From: CAZJRB01 sp964547995
GTDB taxonomy: Bacteria; Planctomycetota; Planctomycetia; Pirellulales; Thermoguttaceae
DNA length: 26,160 nt
Direction: 5' to 3'
Assembly (NCBI GenBank): GCA_964547995.1
Contig: CAZJRB010000109.1
Coordinates: forward strand, 1 to 26,160
Shown here one piece after another: positions 14,634-23,442 of the stretch. The number at the start of each line of letters is the position of its first letter. The stretch's first letter is position 1. The notes under the pieces were generated by a model that did not search any database, was not told where the DNA came from, and worked only from the letters and a program-made list of their open reading frames with translations. A program made the position numbers and the translations under genes.

Positions 14634-15680
14634 ATGACTTCCGACTATTCAACGCTGTCCGTCAAAGCGATCATCGAGCGGTTCCTGCTCCTTTGGCTGA
14701 TCCTGTTGGGAATCGTCGCCTACTGCTGGACGACGTGGCTGCCGGGCCTGTGGGACCCGTTCGTCGGCACCGAACCATACAACAAGTACGTCTTTTCGGT
14801 GACCATGCTGGCGATCGGCTCGTTGTTGCCGCGTGACGAGGTTCGCGAGGTGCTGCGGCGTTGGCCGTTGGTGCTGGGCGGAACGGCCGTTCAATTCACG
14901 GCGATGCCGCTTCTGGCGTACGGGTGCGGAGTGCTGTTCGGCCTGGACGAAGCGTGCATGATCGGCATTATCATCGTCGGTTGCGTGCCGGGCGCCATGG
15001 CGTCGAACGTGCTGACACTGGCGGCCAAGGGCAACGTGAGCTACTCGGTGAGCTTGACCACCTCGGCAACGCTCCTCTCGCCCGTCGTGGTTCCTTTGGT
15101 GCTCTACGCCGCCTTGAGCGGCTGGGTGCCGATCGATCCGGTCGAGTTAGGTTGGAAGGTCTTTTGGATCAGCGTGCAGCTCCTCTGGATGGTCGTTCTG
15201 CCGGTGATCATCGGATACATTATGTCCCGTTGTTTCGCCTTTTGGGAAGAAGCGGCAAAACGGTTCGCCGCAATCATCGCGAACTTGACCATCCTCTGGA
15301 TCATCGCCGTGGTGATCGGCGCGAAACGCGACATGCTGGATATGCTTACCTGGCAGGTTTTTCTGGCGTTGCTGATGGTAAATCTGCTCGGCTACCTGGC
15401 CGGGGCGTTGGGCGGGACCTTGTTGCGGTTGCGGTCCTCGATGCGCCGGGCGCTGACTCTGGAAGTCGGGATGCAGAACGCCGGGCTGGGGGTCGTCCTG
15501 GCGGGGGATTTCTTCAAAGAGTTCGATCTGGCGGTCATGCCCCCTGTCATCTACACCTTCGGGTGCATGTTCACCGGCACTCTTCTCGCCCGGCTCTGGG
15601 CGGAGTTTGGCGCTAATGAGGAAGCAAACGACGACAGCACGACTGTTAAAACGGCCTCCCCCACGAATAATCAGGCCTAG
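14634..15680 (+). CDS. BASS/SBF-family sodium-dependent transporter
   Basis: 348 residues from ATG 14634; the frame is open back to 14508 but that part overlaps the lpxB start and is not hydrophobic. About nine membrane segments are visible, beginning FLLLWLILLGIVAYCW. The bile-acid:sodium symporter family motifs GCVPGAMASNVLTLAAKGNVSYS (split here as GCVPGAMASNVL and AKGNVSYS) and LEVGMQNAGLGVVLA match the crossover regions that bind sodium. The substrate cannot be read from sequence; bile acids are unlikely in this setting, and organic anions or pyruvate-like acids are typical for bacterial members. The final residues (about TASPTNNQA) and the TAG stop are encoded by a dispersed repeat at 15647-15679. 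The stop overlaps the stop of the convergent aclA. Confidence 0.9.
   Translation: MTSDYSTLSVKAIIERFLLLWLILLGIVAYCWTTWLPGLWDPFVGTEPYNKYVFSVTMLAIGSLLPRDEVREVLRRWPLVLGGTAVQFTAMPLLAYGCGVLFGLDEACMIGIIIVGCVPGAMASNVLTLAAKGNVSYSVSLTTSATLLSPVVVPLVLYAALSGWVPIDPVELGWKVFWISVQLLWMVVLPVIIGYIMSRCFAFWEEAAKRFAAIIANLTILWIIAVVIGAKRDMLDMLTWQVFLALLMVNLLGYLAGALGGTLLRLRSSMRRALTLEVGMQNAGLGVVLAGDFFKEFDLAVMPPVIYTFGCMFTGTLLARLWAEFGANEEANDDSTTVKTASPTNNQA
15647..15679 (+). repeat. Dispersed repeat copy forming the end of two convergent genes
   Basis: TAAAACGGCCTCCCCCACGA then ATAATCAGGCCTA is related to 5785-5817 and ends with the CTAG-type motif seen at 1817-1997. The CTAG at 15677-15680 provides TAG to the plus-strand transporter (15678-15680) and, read in reverse, TAG to the minus-strand aclA (15679-15677). 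Confidence 0.75.
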
Positions 15681-17752
15681 TCTTGCTGGCGGCCGAGGAA
15701 CCGGCATTCGGCGACCGGAATCCGCATGTCCATGGCGGTCCCGCATTCGCGGTGGTCGAGATACTCGCTGGCCCCGCCGGCAACGCGTCCCAGGGCAAAG
15801 GCCAGAAACGGCAGGTCGATCGCCCGCTCCACGCTGATCTTGTTATCGACCAGAAGCGGCCAGGCGATGCCCATCAGGACGCAGGTGATCGCGGCGTCGA
15901 CGTTCACGGCGTGGACCTTGTTCGTCGCCTGCTGGGCCAACATCTCGTTGGCAAGCCGGTGATAGAAATCGAAGAACACGTTGTAGATCCCTTGCTCCTG
16001 CATGTAGGCGTGAAGGACGCGTTCGCGGGGATCGTAGTTGACCCGTTCGGTATTGAAGACGGGATGGCCGAGGCAGGGGATCTTGTCGTATTCGATCCCG
16101 GCGTCCTTGGCGGCCGTCTTGCGCCTCTTGAACTTCGAGACGTATCCCCGGACAAGCTTGTCGAGATCGGGAATCCTGTCCTTGTCGTAGGGATCGAAGA
16201 GTTTGGTCGCTCCGAAGACGTCGACGAGCAGCTTGGCGGCCTTCTTGCCGTTGCCGCCGTGTACTTCGCCGATACTGCTCAGAGTGGCGATCATGGCCGT
16301 GTTGGGGCTGTTGCCGGCGCAGGCGGCGAGCTTGGCTCCCTGGGACGAAATCGTGCCCGGCCCGTTCGTCAACGACGCGATCAGGCACATCTCGACCAAC
16401 TTCGGTTCAAACGGCCGTTTGGGAGGGCAACCCAGCCAGGAAAGCAACACGGCGTCCACGAACGAGCCGGTTCTCATGATGTTCGTCAGCGAATAGCCGT
16501 AAACACGCGGCGTGACGCCGTCGTTCGACGAGGCGTGCGATGCGTTGCGCATCGACTGGCGCGACGGTGTCCGCCCCAAGCTCGATTTGATGTACTTCTT
16601 GATCAGCGAGCGATACGGCTCGATGACTTTGCCGACGTGTGGCACGAGCTTGCGGGGCAGCTCGCGCGCCAGCGGCCCCAGATCGACGAGCCAGGGTTTG
16701 AGCACCAGCGGGCTCATCGGGGCGAAATCGCGTTGGATGTCCATGGCCGACATCAGGGCGGTCGCCGCCGGGACAAGGTCGTGCAACGTGTTGACCCGAA
16801 CGCCTCGACGGGCCTCCGCCAGCTTTTGCGCCGACTCCTTCTGCTCCTCGACCTCGAAGACCGGGAGACCGAAGTACTCGTCAAACAGAGCCATCTTGGC
16901 GGTGGCCGAGGTCTCCCGGCCCTCGACGACCGAGCCGGCGTGTCCCAGCGAAATGTCCATGCCGTCGGCGAAGGAACCGGCAACGTAGACCAGCATCGGC
17001 TTGTTGAAATCGTTCTCTTTCATCCAGCGGACGGCTTCCTGCTCGTAGGTTCCACCCGGTTCTATGTAGAGCACGATGACCCGGGTTTTGTCGTCCTTGT
17101 CGGCCAGTTCGAGCAGTTCCTTCAGCGGCGTGAGGATCAGCACGTCCTTGCCGGACGAGATGCCGCAGGAAACTCCCATTCCGGCGGACTGGAGATACGA
17201 CGCAATGGTGTTCACCATGTTGCCGGAGTTTGAAATGATGCAAGCGCAGCCGGCCAGAAAAGTCTCGTCGGGGGAGTCGCCGCCGACTGCCCCGATCCGC
17301 ACCCGGTCGTGGACATTGATGACCCCGAGCGTGTTGCAGCCGAGGATATCGATGTTCTCCAGGTCGCAAAGGCGCCGCAGTTTGGCCGTTACCTCGACCG
17401 ATACGTTTTCGGTAATGACAAAGATCGTCTCAATGTGCTTTTTGCCGTGGTCGATGACCTCTTTGACGTCGCCGTAGACGGCTTCCGGCGGCGAGTAGAC
17501 GATGATCTTGTTGGGCTTTTGCTCCTCGGGCAGAGCGTTCATCAGGTCGTCGAACTGGCCGAAGACCCGGATATCGCCGGCGCCGGGGACGGGAATCGTC
17601 CGGCCGTCTTTTCCCAGGGCCCAGCCGGCGACGATGTTGTTGCAGTAGGATTGCGAGATGACGGAAACCTTGGTCGATTCGCGGCCGGTCACGTTCGAGA
17701 CGGCAACCCGGTCACCCTTCTTGAGGAGGTCTTGCAACGTTTGTGCTCTCAT
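15677..17752 (-). CDS. aclA: ATP-citrate lyase large subunit (succinyl-CoA-synthetase alpha plus citrate synthase domains)
   Basis: 691 residues from ATG 17752, overlapping the upstream aclB stop by 4 bp (ATGA), so translationally coupled. Residues about 10-150 form a CoA-binding domain, and 150-330 an SCS-alpha-like ligase region with the phospho-histidine H271 in SLGHAGSVVEGRE. Residues about 415-690 form a citrate-synthase-like lyase domain with H498 (GEVHGGNGKKA), H563 (CLGHPVFNTERVNYDPR) and D619 (NVDAAIT) at the catalytic triad positions. The complex cleaves citrate with ATP and CoA to acetyl-CoA and oxaloacetate. It is somewhat longer than Chlorobium-type AclA. The stop lies in a dispersed repeat shared with the convergent transporter. 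A citryl-CoA synthetase/lyase split enzyme is excluded by the fusion of the citrate synthase domain. Confidence 0.88.
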   Translation of the reverse strand: MRAQTLQDLLKKGDRVAVSNVTGRESTKVSVISQSYCNNIVAGWALGKDGRTIPVPGAGDIRVFGQFDDLMNALPEEQKPNKIIVYSPPEAVYGDVKEVIDHGKKHIETIFVITENVSVEVTAKLRRLCDLENIDILGCNTLGVINVHDRVRIGAVGGDSPDETFLAGCACIISNSGNMVNTIASYLQSAGMGVSCGISSGKDVLILTPLKELLELADKDDKTRVIVLYIEPGGTYEQEAVRWMKENDFNKPMLVYVAGSFADGMDISLGHAGSVVEGRETSATAKMALFDEYFGLPVFEVEEQKESAQKLAEARRGVRVNTLHDLVPAATALMSAMDIQRDFAPMSPLVLKPWLVDLGPLARELPRKLVPHVGKVIEPYRSLIKKYIKSSLGRTPSRQSMRNASHASSNDGVTPRVYGYSLTNIMRTGSFVDAVLLSWLGCPPKRPFEPKLVEMCLIASLTNGPGTISSQGAKLAACAGNSPNTAMIATLSSIGEVHGGNGKKAAKLLVDVFGATKLFDPYDKDRIPDLDKLVRGYVSKFKRRKTAAKDAGIEYDKIPCLGHPVFNTERVNYDPRERVLHAYMQEQGIYNVFFDFYHRLANEMLAQQATNKVHAVNVDAAITCVLMGIAWPLLVDNKISVERAIDLPFLAFALGRVAGGASEYLDHRECGTAMDMRIPVAECRFLGRQQD

Positions 17753-18990
17753 GCTTCGGATCCCCCTTTCGATTCGACGACGAAGTCGGCCAGGCTGGCG
17801 GCGTAGGAAGCGACCATCGTGATGGGCGTGTCGGGTCCGAAAAAGACGTACGGTATCCCGAGGTTATCGAGGGTTTTCTTCAGCGTGCCGAATCCCTGAA
17901 CGAGCCCCGGTCCCCCGCGGCCGACGATCACCGGCGTCGACAGGGGGCCGTTCTCGTCGACCCATTCTTGTAGCGAGTCCGCAATCGCGGCGAAGGTTAC
18001 GTCGATCTGCGTGTTGTTCGCCTTGCCGCCGAGGATCAACACCAGTGCGGCCGTCCCCAGATAGTGCTTGAAACAGATGGCGGCCGTCTTTTTCATCCGT
18101 TCATAAGGGGGATTTCCACCGAAGTCGGAGAGAAAGATCGGGTCGCCGCCGAGCTGGGCCAGCGTCTCGACCGCAATCGTGCTGGCACCGCCGCCGAACA
18201 ACAGCGGCAGGATCTTTTTGCCGCCGAGGTCGCACACATGGGCCTGGCCCTGGTAGCTCGAAGCGGCCCAGACCTTCATCTCCTCCTCGAAAGGCGTTTC
18301 GTTCGTGGGATACTCCGGCCACTGGATGCCCGAATCGCGGGTCTTTCGGCTGTTCTCGTCGAAGGTTGCCTTGAAATCACAGGCGTAGATCTCACCGCGC
18401 TTGGTCACCCGCCACGGGTTGATCTCGCAACTGAGCATGCCCGTCGAGATGAACATGTCCCACTGGTTGACGAGGCAACGCGCCAGGCGGGCGTTGATTT
18501 GGCCCCCGAGCCCGAGTTGGGTGAGGGCTTCCGAGGCCTGATAGGCGTTCAGCCCGCGGAAGACCTGAACCGGCACGGTAACCTTGTCCGATTCCGCGAC
18601 CGATTCGATATCGACGCCACCCAGCAACGAAACGGTCAGCGAGGGCCCCAGCAGCCGGGAATTGTACGTGAATGCCGAGAAGACCTCGATGTCGGCGGGC
18701 ACCGCCTGGACCATGTACGCGGTGCGGGGTTGCTGGCCGGAGACCTCGGTGGCAGCCACCTGCTTGAGCATCCGAACCGCCACGTGGTAGTCGCTGACGG
18801 TGCGAACGACGCCGGCCTTGCCGCGTTTTCCCGTCAGGACGTCCGGTTTGACGATGCCCGTCTCCCACTTTTCCAGCTTCTCTTTGACCACCGATTGGGC
18901 CACCGGCTCGACGACGAACTCGGGAACGGGGATCTCGAACCGCTTCGCAAGCTGTTTCAGGAAGCTCAACTCGCCGATCTTCAGACTCAT
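17749..18990 (-). CDS. aclB: ATP-citrate lyase small subunit (ATP-grasp plus citrate-binding domains)
   Basis: 413 residues from ATG 18990. The first 230 residues form an ATP-grasp domain of the succinyl-CoA synthetase beta type (FISTGMLSCEINPWRVTKRGEIYACDFKATFDENSRKT, split here at FISTGMLSCEINPW and DFKATFDENSRKT). Residues about 250-405 correspond to the citrate-binding region of eukaryotic ACLY, with LLFGGGASTIAVETLAQLGG, LILGGKANNTQID and VGRGGPGLVQG. Its 3' end overlaps the aclA start by 4 bp, and the pair has the small-then-large order expected for two-subunit ATP-citrate lyase. No convincing promoter was found in the AT-richer upstream stretch 18991-19080. The family call rests on both genes together; a related ATP-dependent acyl-CoA synthetase/lyase acting on another tricarboxylate remains possible. 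Confidence 0.85.
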   Translation of the reverse strand: MSLKIGELSFLKQLAKRFEIPVPEFVVEPVAQSVVKEKLEKWETGIVKPDVLTGKRGKAGVVRTVSDYHVAVRMLKQVAATEVSGQQPRTAYMVQAVPADIEVFSAFTYNSRLLGPSLTVSLLGGVDIESVAESDKVTVPVQVFRGLNAYQASEALTQLGLGGQINARLARCLVNQWDMFISTGMLSCEINPWRVTKRGEIYACDFKATFDENSRKTRDSGIQWPEYPTNETPFEEEMKVWAASSYQGQAHVCDLGGKKILPLLFGGGASTIAVETLAQLGGDPIFLSDFGGNPPYERMKKTAAICFKHYLGTAALVLILGGKANNTQIDVTFAAIADSLQEWVDENGPLSTPVIVGRGGPGLVQGFGTLKKTLDNLGIPYVFFGPDTPITMVASYAASLADFVVESKGGSEA

Positions 18991-19213
18991 GGCACCGTTT
19001 TTCTGCTGCTCCGCCTATTCTTAATACGCAAAAACCGTGCAGAATACTCTACACAAAATCTCAAGAAAGATGGTCAACCCGGCAACGCAACGGGGGTTAT
19101 GGGCCCGGTATGCCGGACATTGCGGGCATCGCGATAGCATACCCTTTTGCGCATTGGCCGTCGAGGCCCAAATCGAAGAATTGGAGAAATGCGAGCCGAG
19201 CGCGGGGCAAACG

Positions 19214-20143
19214 TCAGGCAAACGCTTGCTTCAGTGCCCCGGCCACTTCGTCCAAGGCGATCTTGGCCTGATCGAAAAGGGCGAGTATTCGAGCGAAGGC
19301 GTGGATCATGCCGTCGTAGCGGGTCAGCGTCGCCGGCACGCCCGACGCCCGGAGCCTGGCGGCATAGGACTCGCCCTCGTCCCGCAGCGGATCGTACTCG
19401 GCCGTGATCACCAGCGCCGGCGCCACGCCGGCCAGGCTCTCGGCCCTAAGCGGCGATGCGTACGGCTCCTGTCCGTCCTCCGGCTGCGCCAGATAGCAGC
19501 CCAGAAACCAGTCCATCTCTTCCCGCGACAGGAGATAGCCCTCGGCATACTCGCGGTGCGAGGGAGTGTCGAAGCGGCAGTCAGTCATTGGGTAGATCAG
19601 CACCTGAAGGACGGGCTGCGAGGCCTGCCGATCGCGGGCCATCAGGCACACCACGGCGGCGAGGTTCCCGCCGGCGCTGTCCCCGCCCACCGCAATCCGC
19701 CCCGGATCGCCGCCGAACTCTGCGGCATGATCGGCCACCCAACGGGTGGCCGCGAACGCGTCTTCCGGGGCAGCCGGGTACTTGTGTTCCGGGGCAAGCC
19801 GGTATTCGACCGAGACCACAATGCACCCGGCCGCCTTGGCGATCGCCGTGCAATAGGCGTCGTGAGAGGGGACGTCGCCCAGCACGAAGCCGCCCCCGTG
19901 AAAATAGACGAAAACCGGCAGCGGCTGGGGGCCGTACGGCGTGTAGATCCGGATGGGAACGTCGCCCGCCGGCCCGGGGACACGGCGATCCTCCGTGGCG
20001 GCCATCGGCGCCGGCTCGCCCAGCTCGGCCGGGTCGGTCTTGACGCCCGCCCGGACCTGCTCCAGCGTCAGCTCGCTCGGCGGCGGCGTGTGCAGGGCGT
20101 TGATCTCGTCCAGAAAGACCTGTACTTGCGGATCGAGCGGCAT
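19214..20143 (-). CDS. Alpha/beta hydrolase, hormone-sensitive-lipase-type esterase
   Basis: 309 residues from ATG 20143. The oxyanion-hole motif HGGGF is at 82-86, the nucleophile S156 is in GDSAGG, and the triad is completed by D251 (TAEYDPLRDEGE) and H281 (DGMIHAF). EYRLAPEHKYPAAPED is typical of the HSL (family IV) group. No signal peptide, so probably a cytoplasmic carboxylesterase acting on short-chain esters. It starts 11 bp after the TlpA-like gene and may share its transcript. Substrate is not evident from sequence. Confidence 0.94.
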   Translation of the reverse strand: MPLDPQVQVFLDEINALHTPPPSELTLEQVRAGVKTDPAELGEPAPMAATEDRRVPGPAGDVPIRIYTPYGPQPLPVFVYFHGGGFVLGDVPSHDAYCTAIAKAAGCIVVSVEYRLAPEHKYPAAPEDAFAATRWVADHAAEFGGDPGRIAVGGDSAGGNLAAVVCLMARDRQASQPVLQVLIYPMTDCRFDTPSHREYAEGYLLSREEMDWFLGCYLAQPEDGQEPYASPLRAESLAGVAPALVITAEYDPLRDEGESYAARLRASGVPATLTRYDGMIHAFARILALFDQAKIALDEVAGALKQAFA

Positions 20144-20154
20144 GGTTTTCCCGG

Positions 20155-20919
20155 TTACTTCTTCCCGTCTCCATTAGCAGCTTTTTCGGCTGCCTTCTCG
20201 GCACGCTGCTTCCGCCCGATCTCCAGAATCCGCTCGATAGTCTTATCGGTCAGATCGAAACCCTCTTGGAGCGGGAAACCCTCCCAAATCACGTAGCCGT
20301 CCGGTTCCTGGATGATGATGTGGGGGATGCCGAAGACGCCCAGCTCGTTTTTCATGCGGGCCTTGGTGTCGACGGCACTGTAGAACTTGATTTCCGGCTT
20401 CTCCATCTTGCGGACGTCCTCGGCCGTCTGGTCGGAAATGCCGATGACGATCAGCTCCTTGCCGTACTTCTCGTGAAAGCCGTTCAGCAGGGGGATCGAC
20501 CGCCGGCACGGCCCGCACCAGGTGGCCCAGAATTCGATCAGCACGTACTTGCCTTTCATGTCGGGCTTGTCGGTGAGCCACTGCTCGACGACGAAATCGG
20601 GCCCTTTTTGCCAGCGGCACGATTTCGCCCACAGCCGCTTCTCCTTCTTGATCTCCGGCGGCTTGTAATCGCCGTCGAAAGGCGAGTTCGCCCCAAACCG
20701 CGGGATCTCGCGAATCGGCGGTTTCCCGCCCGATCCGGCCGGACACGGAACGAGAGACGGCGACGCCGATTCGATCTGCTCCGGGTGAGATTGCGGGCTT
20801 GTTTGGGGCTTCTCGGTCTCTTGTTTCGCCGGTTCGTCTGATTGGCCGGTGTCCCCTTGCCCGGCGCCCATGGCCGCCAGCGATATCCCCAGGATCAGAA
20901 TTGCAGACAATCTGGACAT
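20155..20919 (-). CDS. Secreted TlpA/ResA-like thioredoxin-domain protein
   Basis: 254 residues from the ATG at 20919, preferred to 20934 because GAGGT lies 5 nt upstream and the signal sequence (MSRLSAILILGISLAAMGAG) then begins the protein. Residues 21-110 are a polar, Pro/Gln/Glu-rich linker, and 110-235 a thioredoxin fold with CGPC at 135-138 in WATWCGPCRRSIPLL and the cis-proline in FGIPH (P199). The C-terminus is Lys/Ala-rich. An oxidoreductase role in periplasmic disulfide reduction or in thiol-linked maturation is typical. It lies between the J-like membrane protein and the esterase on the same strand; 20 bp separate it from the former. Confidence 0.9.
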   Translation of the reverse strand: MSRLSAILILGISLAAMGAGQGDTGQSDEPAKQETEKPQTSPQSHPEQIESASPSLVPCPAGSGGKPPIREIPRFGANSPFDGDYKPPEIKKEKRLWAKSCRWQKGPDFVVEQWLTDKPDMKGKYVLIEFWATWCGPCRRSIPLLNGFHEKYGKELIVIGISDQTAEDVRKMEKPEIKFYSAVDTKARMKNELGVFGIPHIIIQEPDGYVIWEGFPLQEGFDLTDKTIERILEIGRKQRAEKAAEKAANGDGKK

Positions 20920-20939
20920 TGAAACCTCAGTCATGCCGC

Positions 20940-23207
20940 TTATGGGCGGTTTTCCCGGCTCGATTTCTTGGGGCGTTGAATAATGTCGTCAACCAGGATG
21001 TGCCCCCAGCCGTCGGTGCGTTTGTCGACCACTTGGATCTTGGCGGACTTGTTCATGAACTCCGAAACATCCCACTCGCATGGCCCGAGTGTGTTGCTGT
21101 TGCGGCCGGTGGCCGTGCGGACAACTCCTCCGTCGACGAGAAGGTTAATGCAGGTCTGGCCCGGATGGTTCCCTCCGCCGATGAGGAAAGAAATGACGGG
21201 GCACTCGATCGTAAACGACCGCGAGAGCAGCGTGCCGGTCGCCCCGTCGCCACCGTGGTAAGAGCTGATCAGGTGTTTGCCGTTGAAACCCCTGGCCGGA
21301 TGCCTTGGCACTTCCCGGCCGGTGCTCGGCCCCCGGCCGAACGCCGTTCCCGTCGCTTGCCAAGGCTGCTTGCTCTCGAAATCTGCAATGACGATCGGAG
21401 CCGTCGCACGAGCAGGGGATGGGCGCTTCGAGGCCGAACGATCCGGCTTCGGAGCCACCGGCCGCTCGATCTCGGCAATTTGCTCGAGCCGTTTTGCCGC
21501 CTTTGCCCTGTCGAGTCCGCGGAGTCCCCGTTGGGCCTTCTTGTACCAGGCACCGGCGTGCAACAGCAGGGTTTTCTTTTCGTCGCCTTCCCGGGTATCG
21601 GCCAGATCCCACCAGGCGTCGCCCAGCGCGGCCTGTTCGGCCGGTTCGGCCGGAGCAGCCAGTTCCCGTTCGGCGAGGGCCGACAACTCGGGATCGCTCC
21701 CCTTGGCCAGGTGCGGCAGGCCGCGGGTCCAATCGCGGCGGCCGAAACAGTATAGACGCCCAAGCGCGAAGTGTGCTGCGCGATTGTCCGGGTCGGCTTC
21801 GACGGCCAGCGTCGCCGCCTGCAACTCCTGGTGCTCGTCGTGGAGTTTCCGGACCCTTTGACGCAGATCGAATGCCGTTTTGCGAAAGTCCTTGCCCCGC
21901 GAACGCTGGCACGTTTGAAAGACGGTCGTTGCGATGTTCGCGGCATAGTCGTATTTCCCGGCGGCGACGGCCTCCTCCGTGTAACGCAGGGCGGCCTCGA
22001 CCAGCGATCCGATCGCGGCGGAATCGGTCGCTTCCTCGGCGAACGACCGGAGCATCTTACCCTTCACGACCAGCGTATCCATTTGGAAGTCGGCCCCGAT
22101 GGCGTCGACGGCTTCGAGCATGAAATCGGCGTCGCCGCCCTCGCCGGCCAGATCCATCGCCTTGCGCAGCAGGACAAACTTCTCAGCCGGATTGCCCCGC
22201 GACTTCTTGCTCAAACCGAACAGCTCCCTGGCCAGTTCCAGTTTTTCCGGCCGCGTCCTGCTCTTGGAAAGGTCGTATATCTCGTTGAGCTGTCTGATCG
22301 CTTCCTGCTGCTCGTCGGGGGAAGGCAAGGGGAATTTCCGTGCCGCCGGCGGCAAGGGCCCTACGTCCGGCGGAGTCGTGTCGATAGGGCGATCCGTGTC
22401 CGATGGCGGGGAAGGCCCCGGAACATCCGGCGGCATAACGTCCGCCGCCGGGGGTTCGTCGGGCGGAACCGGCTCCGGCGTAACGTCCACGGGCAGAACC
22501 GGCTTCGGCGACTCGTCCACATGGACCGGATCGGCCGGTGTTTGTGGGCCGCCCGGCCGTCGCCTTTTTGGGGGGTTGCCCCTTGTGCGGCCCTTCGGCG
22601 GAAATCTCGGCGGGGATACTGTCGGCGGCCGGGACGGCAGGATCTCGTCTTGCTGTCCGGTTTCAGCCGCTTGTTGGTCGTCTTGCGACGGGCGGCGGCC
22701 GGACGTGACCGCAAAAAAGGCCCCCATCACCAACAGGAAAATCACGGCGGCTACCACGCCACCGGCCAGTATCGCTTGTTTCCGGTCCCTCTTGCCGGTG
22801 TCGGGCGGTTCCTCGGCAGACTCGTGCGGCGTGACGGGCTCGGCCTTTTCCGCATCGATCTGGTGCGAGAACCCGGCCGGCGTGGCCGAGAGGTCACCCT
22901 CCCGTCCGGTTGCGGCCGCCGCTGCCTCCATCCTCTCCCGCAAATCCGCGTCGTAGTCGGTCTTCTTCTCCGGGTTCAGCAGACAGACCTTGGCGGCAGC
23001 GACTTTGTTGAGCAGTGTTTGCGACTGCTGGCTGTGCTTGCCCGACTGGAACGTGCGGAGGTGGGCCATCCGCTGATCCGAGGCGTTTTCAATCACCTCC
23101 GGATTGTCCTCGAACGTCCGCAGCCCCAGCAAGCGGTAATGGTCCGGGGGCTGTTCTTCCGGGGCAATTGACAACCACGTGTAATATGGATCGAAATCGC
23201 CGGACAT
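20940..23207 (-). CDS. Degenerate J-domain-like membrane protein with C-terminal carbohydrate-associated module
   Basis: 755 residues from the ATG at 23207 (AAAGG upstream); a longer frame to 23246 lacks support. Residues about 6-95 (YYTWLSIAPEEQPPDHYRLL ... NPEKKTDYDADLRERM) resemble planctomycete J-domain-like regions but lack the HPD motif, so Hsp70 stimulation is doubtful. A single membrane segment (about 145-168, AILAGGVVAAVIFLLVMGAF) is followed by a long Pro-rich linker and a helical, TPR-like region (about 310-590). The last 150 residues (IVIADFESKQPWQATGTAFG ... DGWGHILVDDI) match a beta module found with planctomycete GH32 and sulfatase-like enzymes. Probably N-in, C-out. It is divergent from the kinase gene across 235 bp. 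Confidence 0.85.
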   Translation of the reverse strand: MSGDFDPYYTWLSIAPEEQPPDHYRLLGLRTFEDNPEVIENASDQRMAHLRTFQSGKHSQQSQTLLNKVAAAKVCLLNPEKKTDYDADLRERMEAAAAATGREGDLSATPAGFSHQIDAEKAEPVTPHESAEEPPDTGKRDRKQAILAGGVVAAVIFLLVMGAFFAVTSGRRPSQDDQQAAETGQQDEILPSRPPTVSPPRFPPKGRTRGNPPKRRRPGGPQTPADPVHVDESPKPVLPVDVTPEPVPPDEPPAADVMPPDVPGPSPPSDTDRPIDTTPPDVGPLPPAARKFPLPSPDEQQEAIRQLNEIYDLSKSRTRPEKLELARELFGLSKKSRGNPAEKFVLLRKAMDLAGEGGDADFMLEAVDAIGADFQMDTLVVKGKMLRSFAEEATDSAAIGSLVEAALRYTEEAVAAGKYDYAANIATTVFQTCQRSRGKDFRKTAFDLRQRVRKLHDEHQELQAATLAVEADPDNRAAHFALGRLYCFGRRDWTRGLPHLAKGSDPELSALAERELAAPAEPAEQAALGDAWWDLADTREGDEKKTLLLHAGAWYKKAQRGLRGLDRAKAAKRLEQIAEIERPVAPKPDRSASKRPSPARATAPIVIADFESKQPWQATGTAFGRGPSTGREVPRHPARGFNGKHLISSYHGGDGATGTLLSRSFTIECPVISFLIGGGNHPGQTCINLLVDGGVVRTATGRNSNTLGPCEWDVSEFMNKSAKIQVVDKRTDGWGHILVDDIIQRPKKSSRENRP

Positions 23208-23261
23208 CGTCGAACCTTTGCCCCAAACGGGTGACCCTTCGTGCAAACCGTTGCGACGTGC

Positions 23262-23290
23262 ATTATTGTCGACAACCAGGCGAATTTCAA
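23262..23290 (-). promoter_or_regulatory. Sigma-70-like promoter for the J-like membrane protein
   Basis: On the minus strand TTGAAA (23290-23285), a 17-nt spacer, then AATAAT (23267-23262); both boxes match 5 of 6. The predicted leader is about 48 nt. Confidence 0.6.
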
Positions 23291-23356
23291 GGGTTCCGGC
23301 GGTCTACGCCCCCCTTGAAAGCGGCCGGTTTCTCCTATAAATTGGTCCCTGAATCA

Positions 23357-23385
23357 TTGCACTTTATCCGCGGTAGTGGTAGACT
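23357..23385 (+). promoter_or_regulatory. Sigma-70-like promoter for the Ser/Thr kinase
   Basis: TTGCAC at 23357-23362, a 17-nt spacer, then TAGACT at 23380-23385, about 58 nt before the kinase ATG. Together with the opposite promoter at 23262-23290 it makes a back-to-back pair, so the two genes may be co-regulated. Confidence 0.45.
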
Positions 23386-23442
23386 GATATGTTTGGGGGG
23401 TATGTCTCGGAACTACCCACTACCGGCGGCGTAGGTGAACGA

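Noticed and set aside
15683..17233. Plus-strand frame of 516 aa over aclA
   Set aside because: It lies wholly opposite a protein with conserved catalytic residues; the translation has no recognisable domain.
18991..19213. Promoter of aclB in the AT-richer upstream stretch
   Set aside because: TTGACC is followed by TAGAGT only at a 20-nt spacer; no pair with acceptable spacing was convincing.
21771..23171. Plus-strand frame of 466 aa over the J-like gene
   Set aside because: Arg/Gly-rich shadow frame; the minus-strand reading has a membrane helix and conserved modules.
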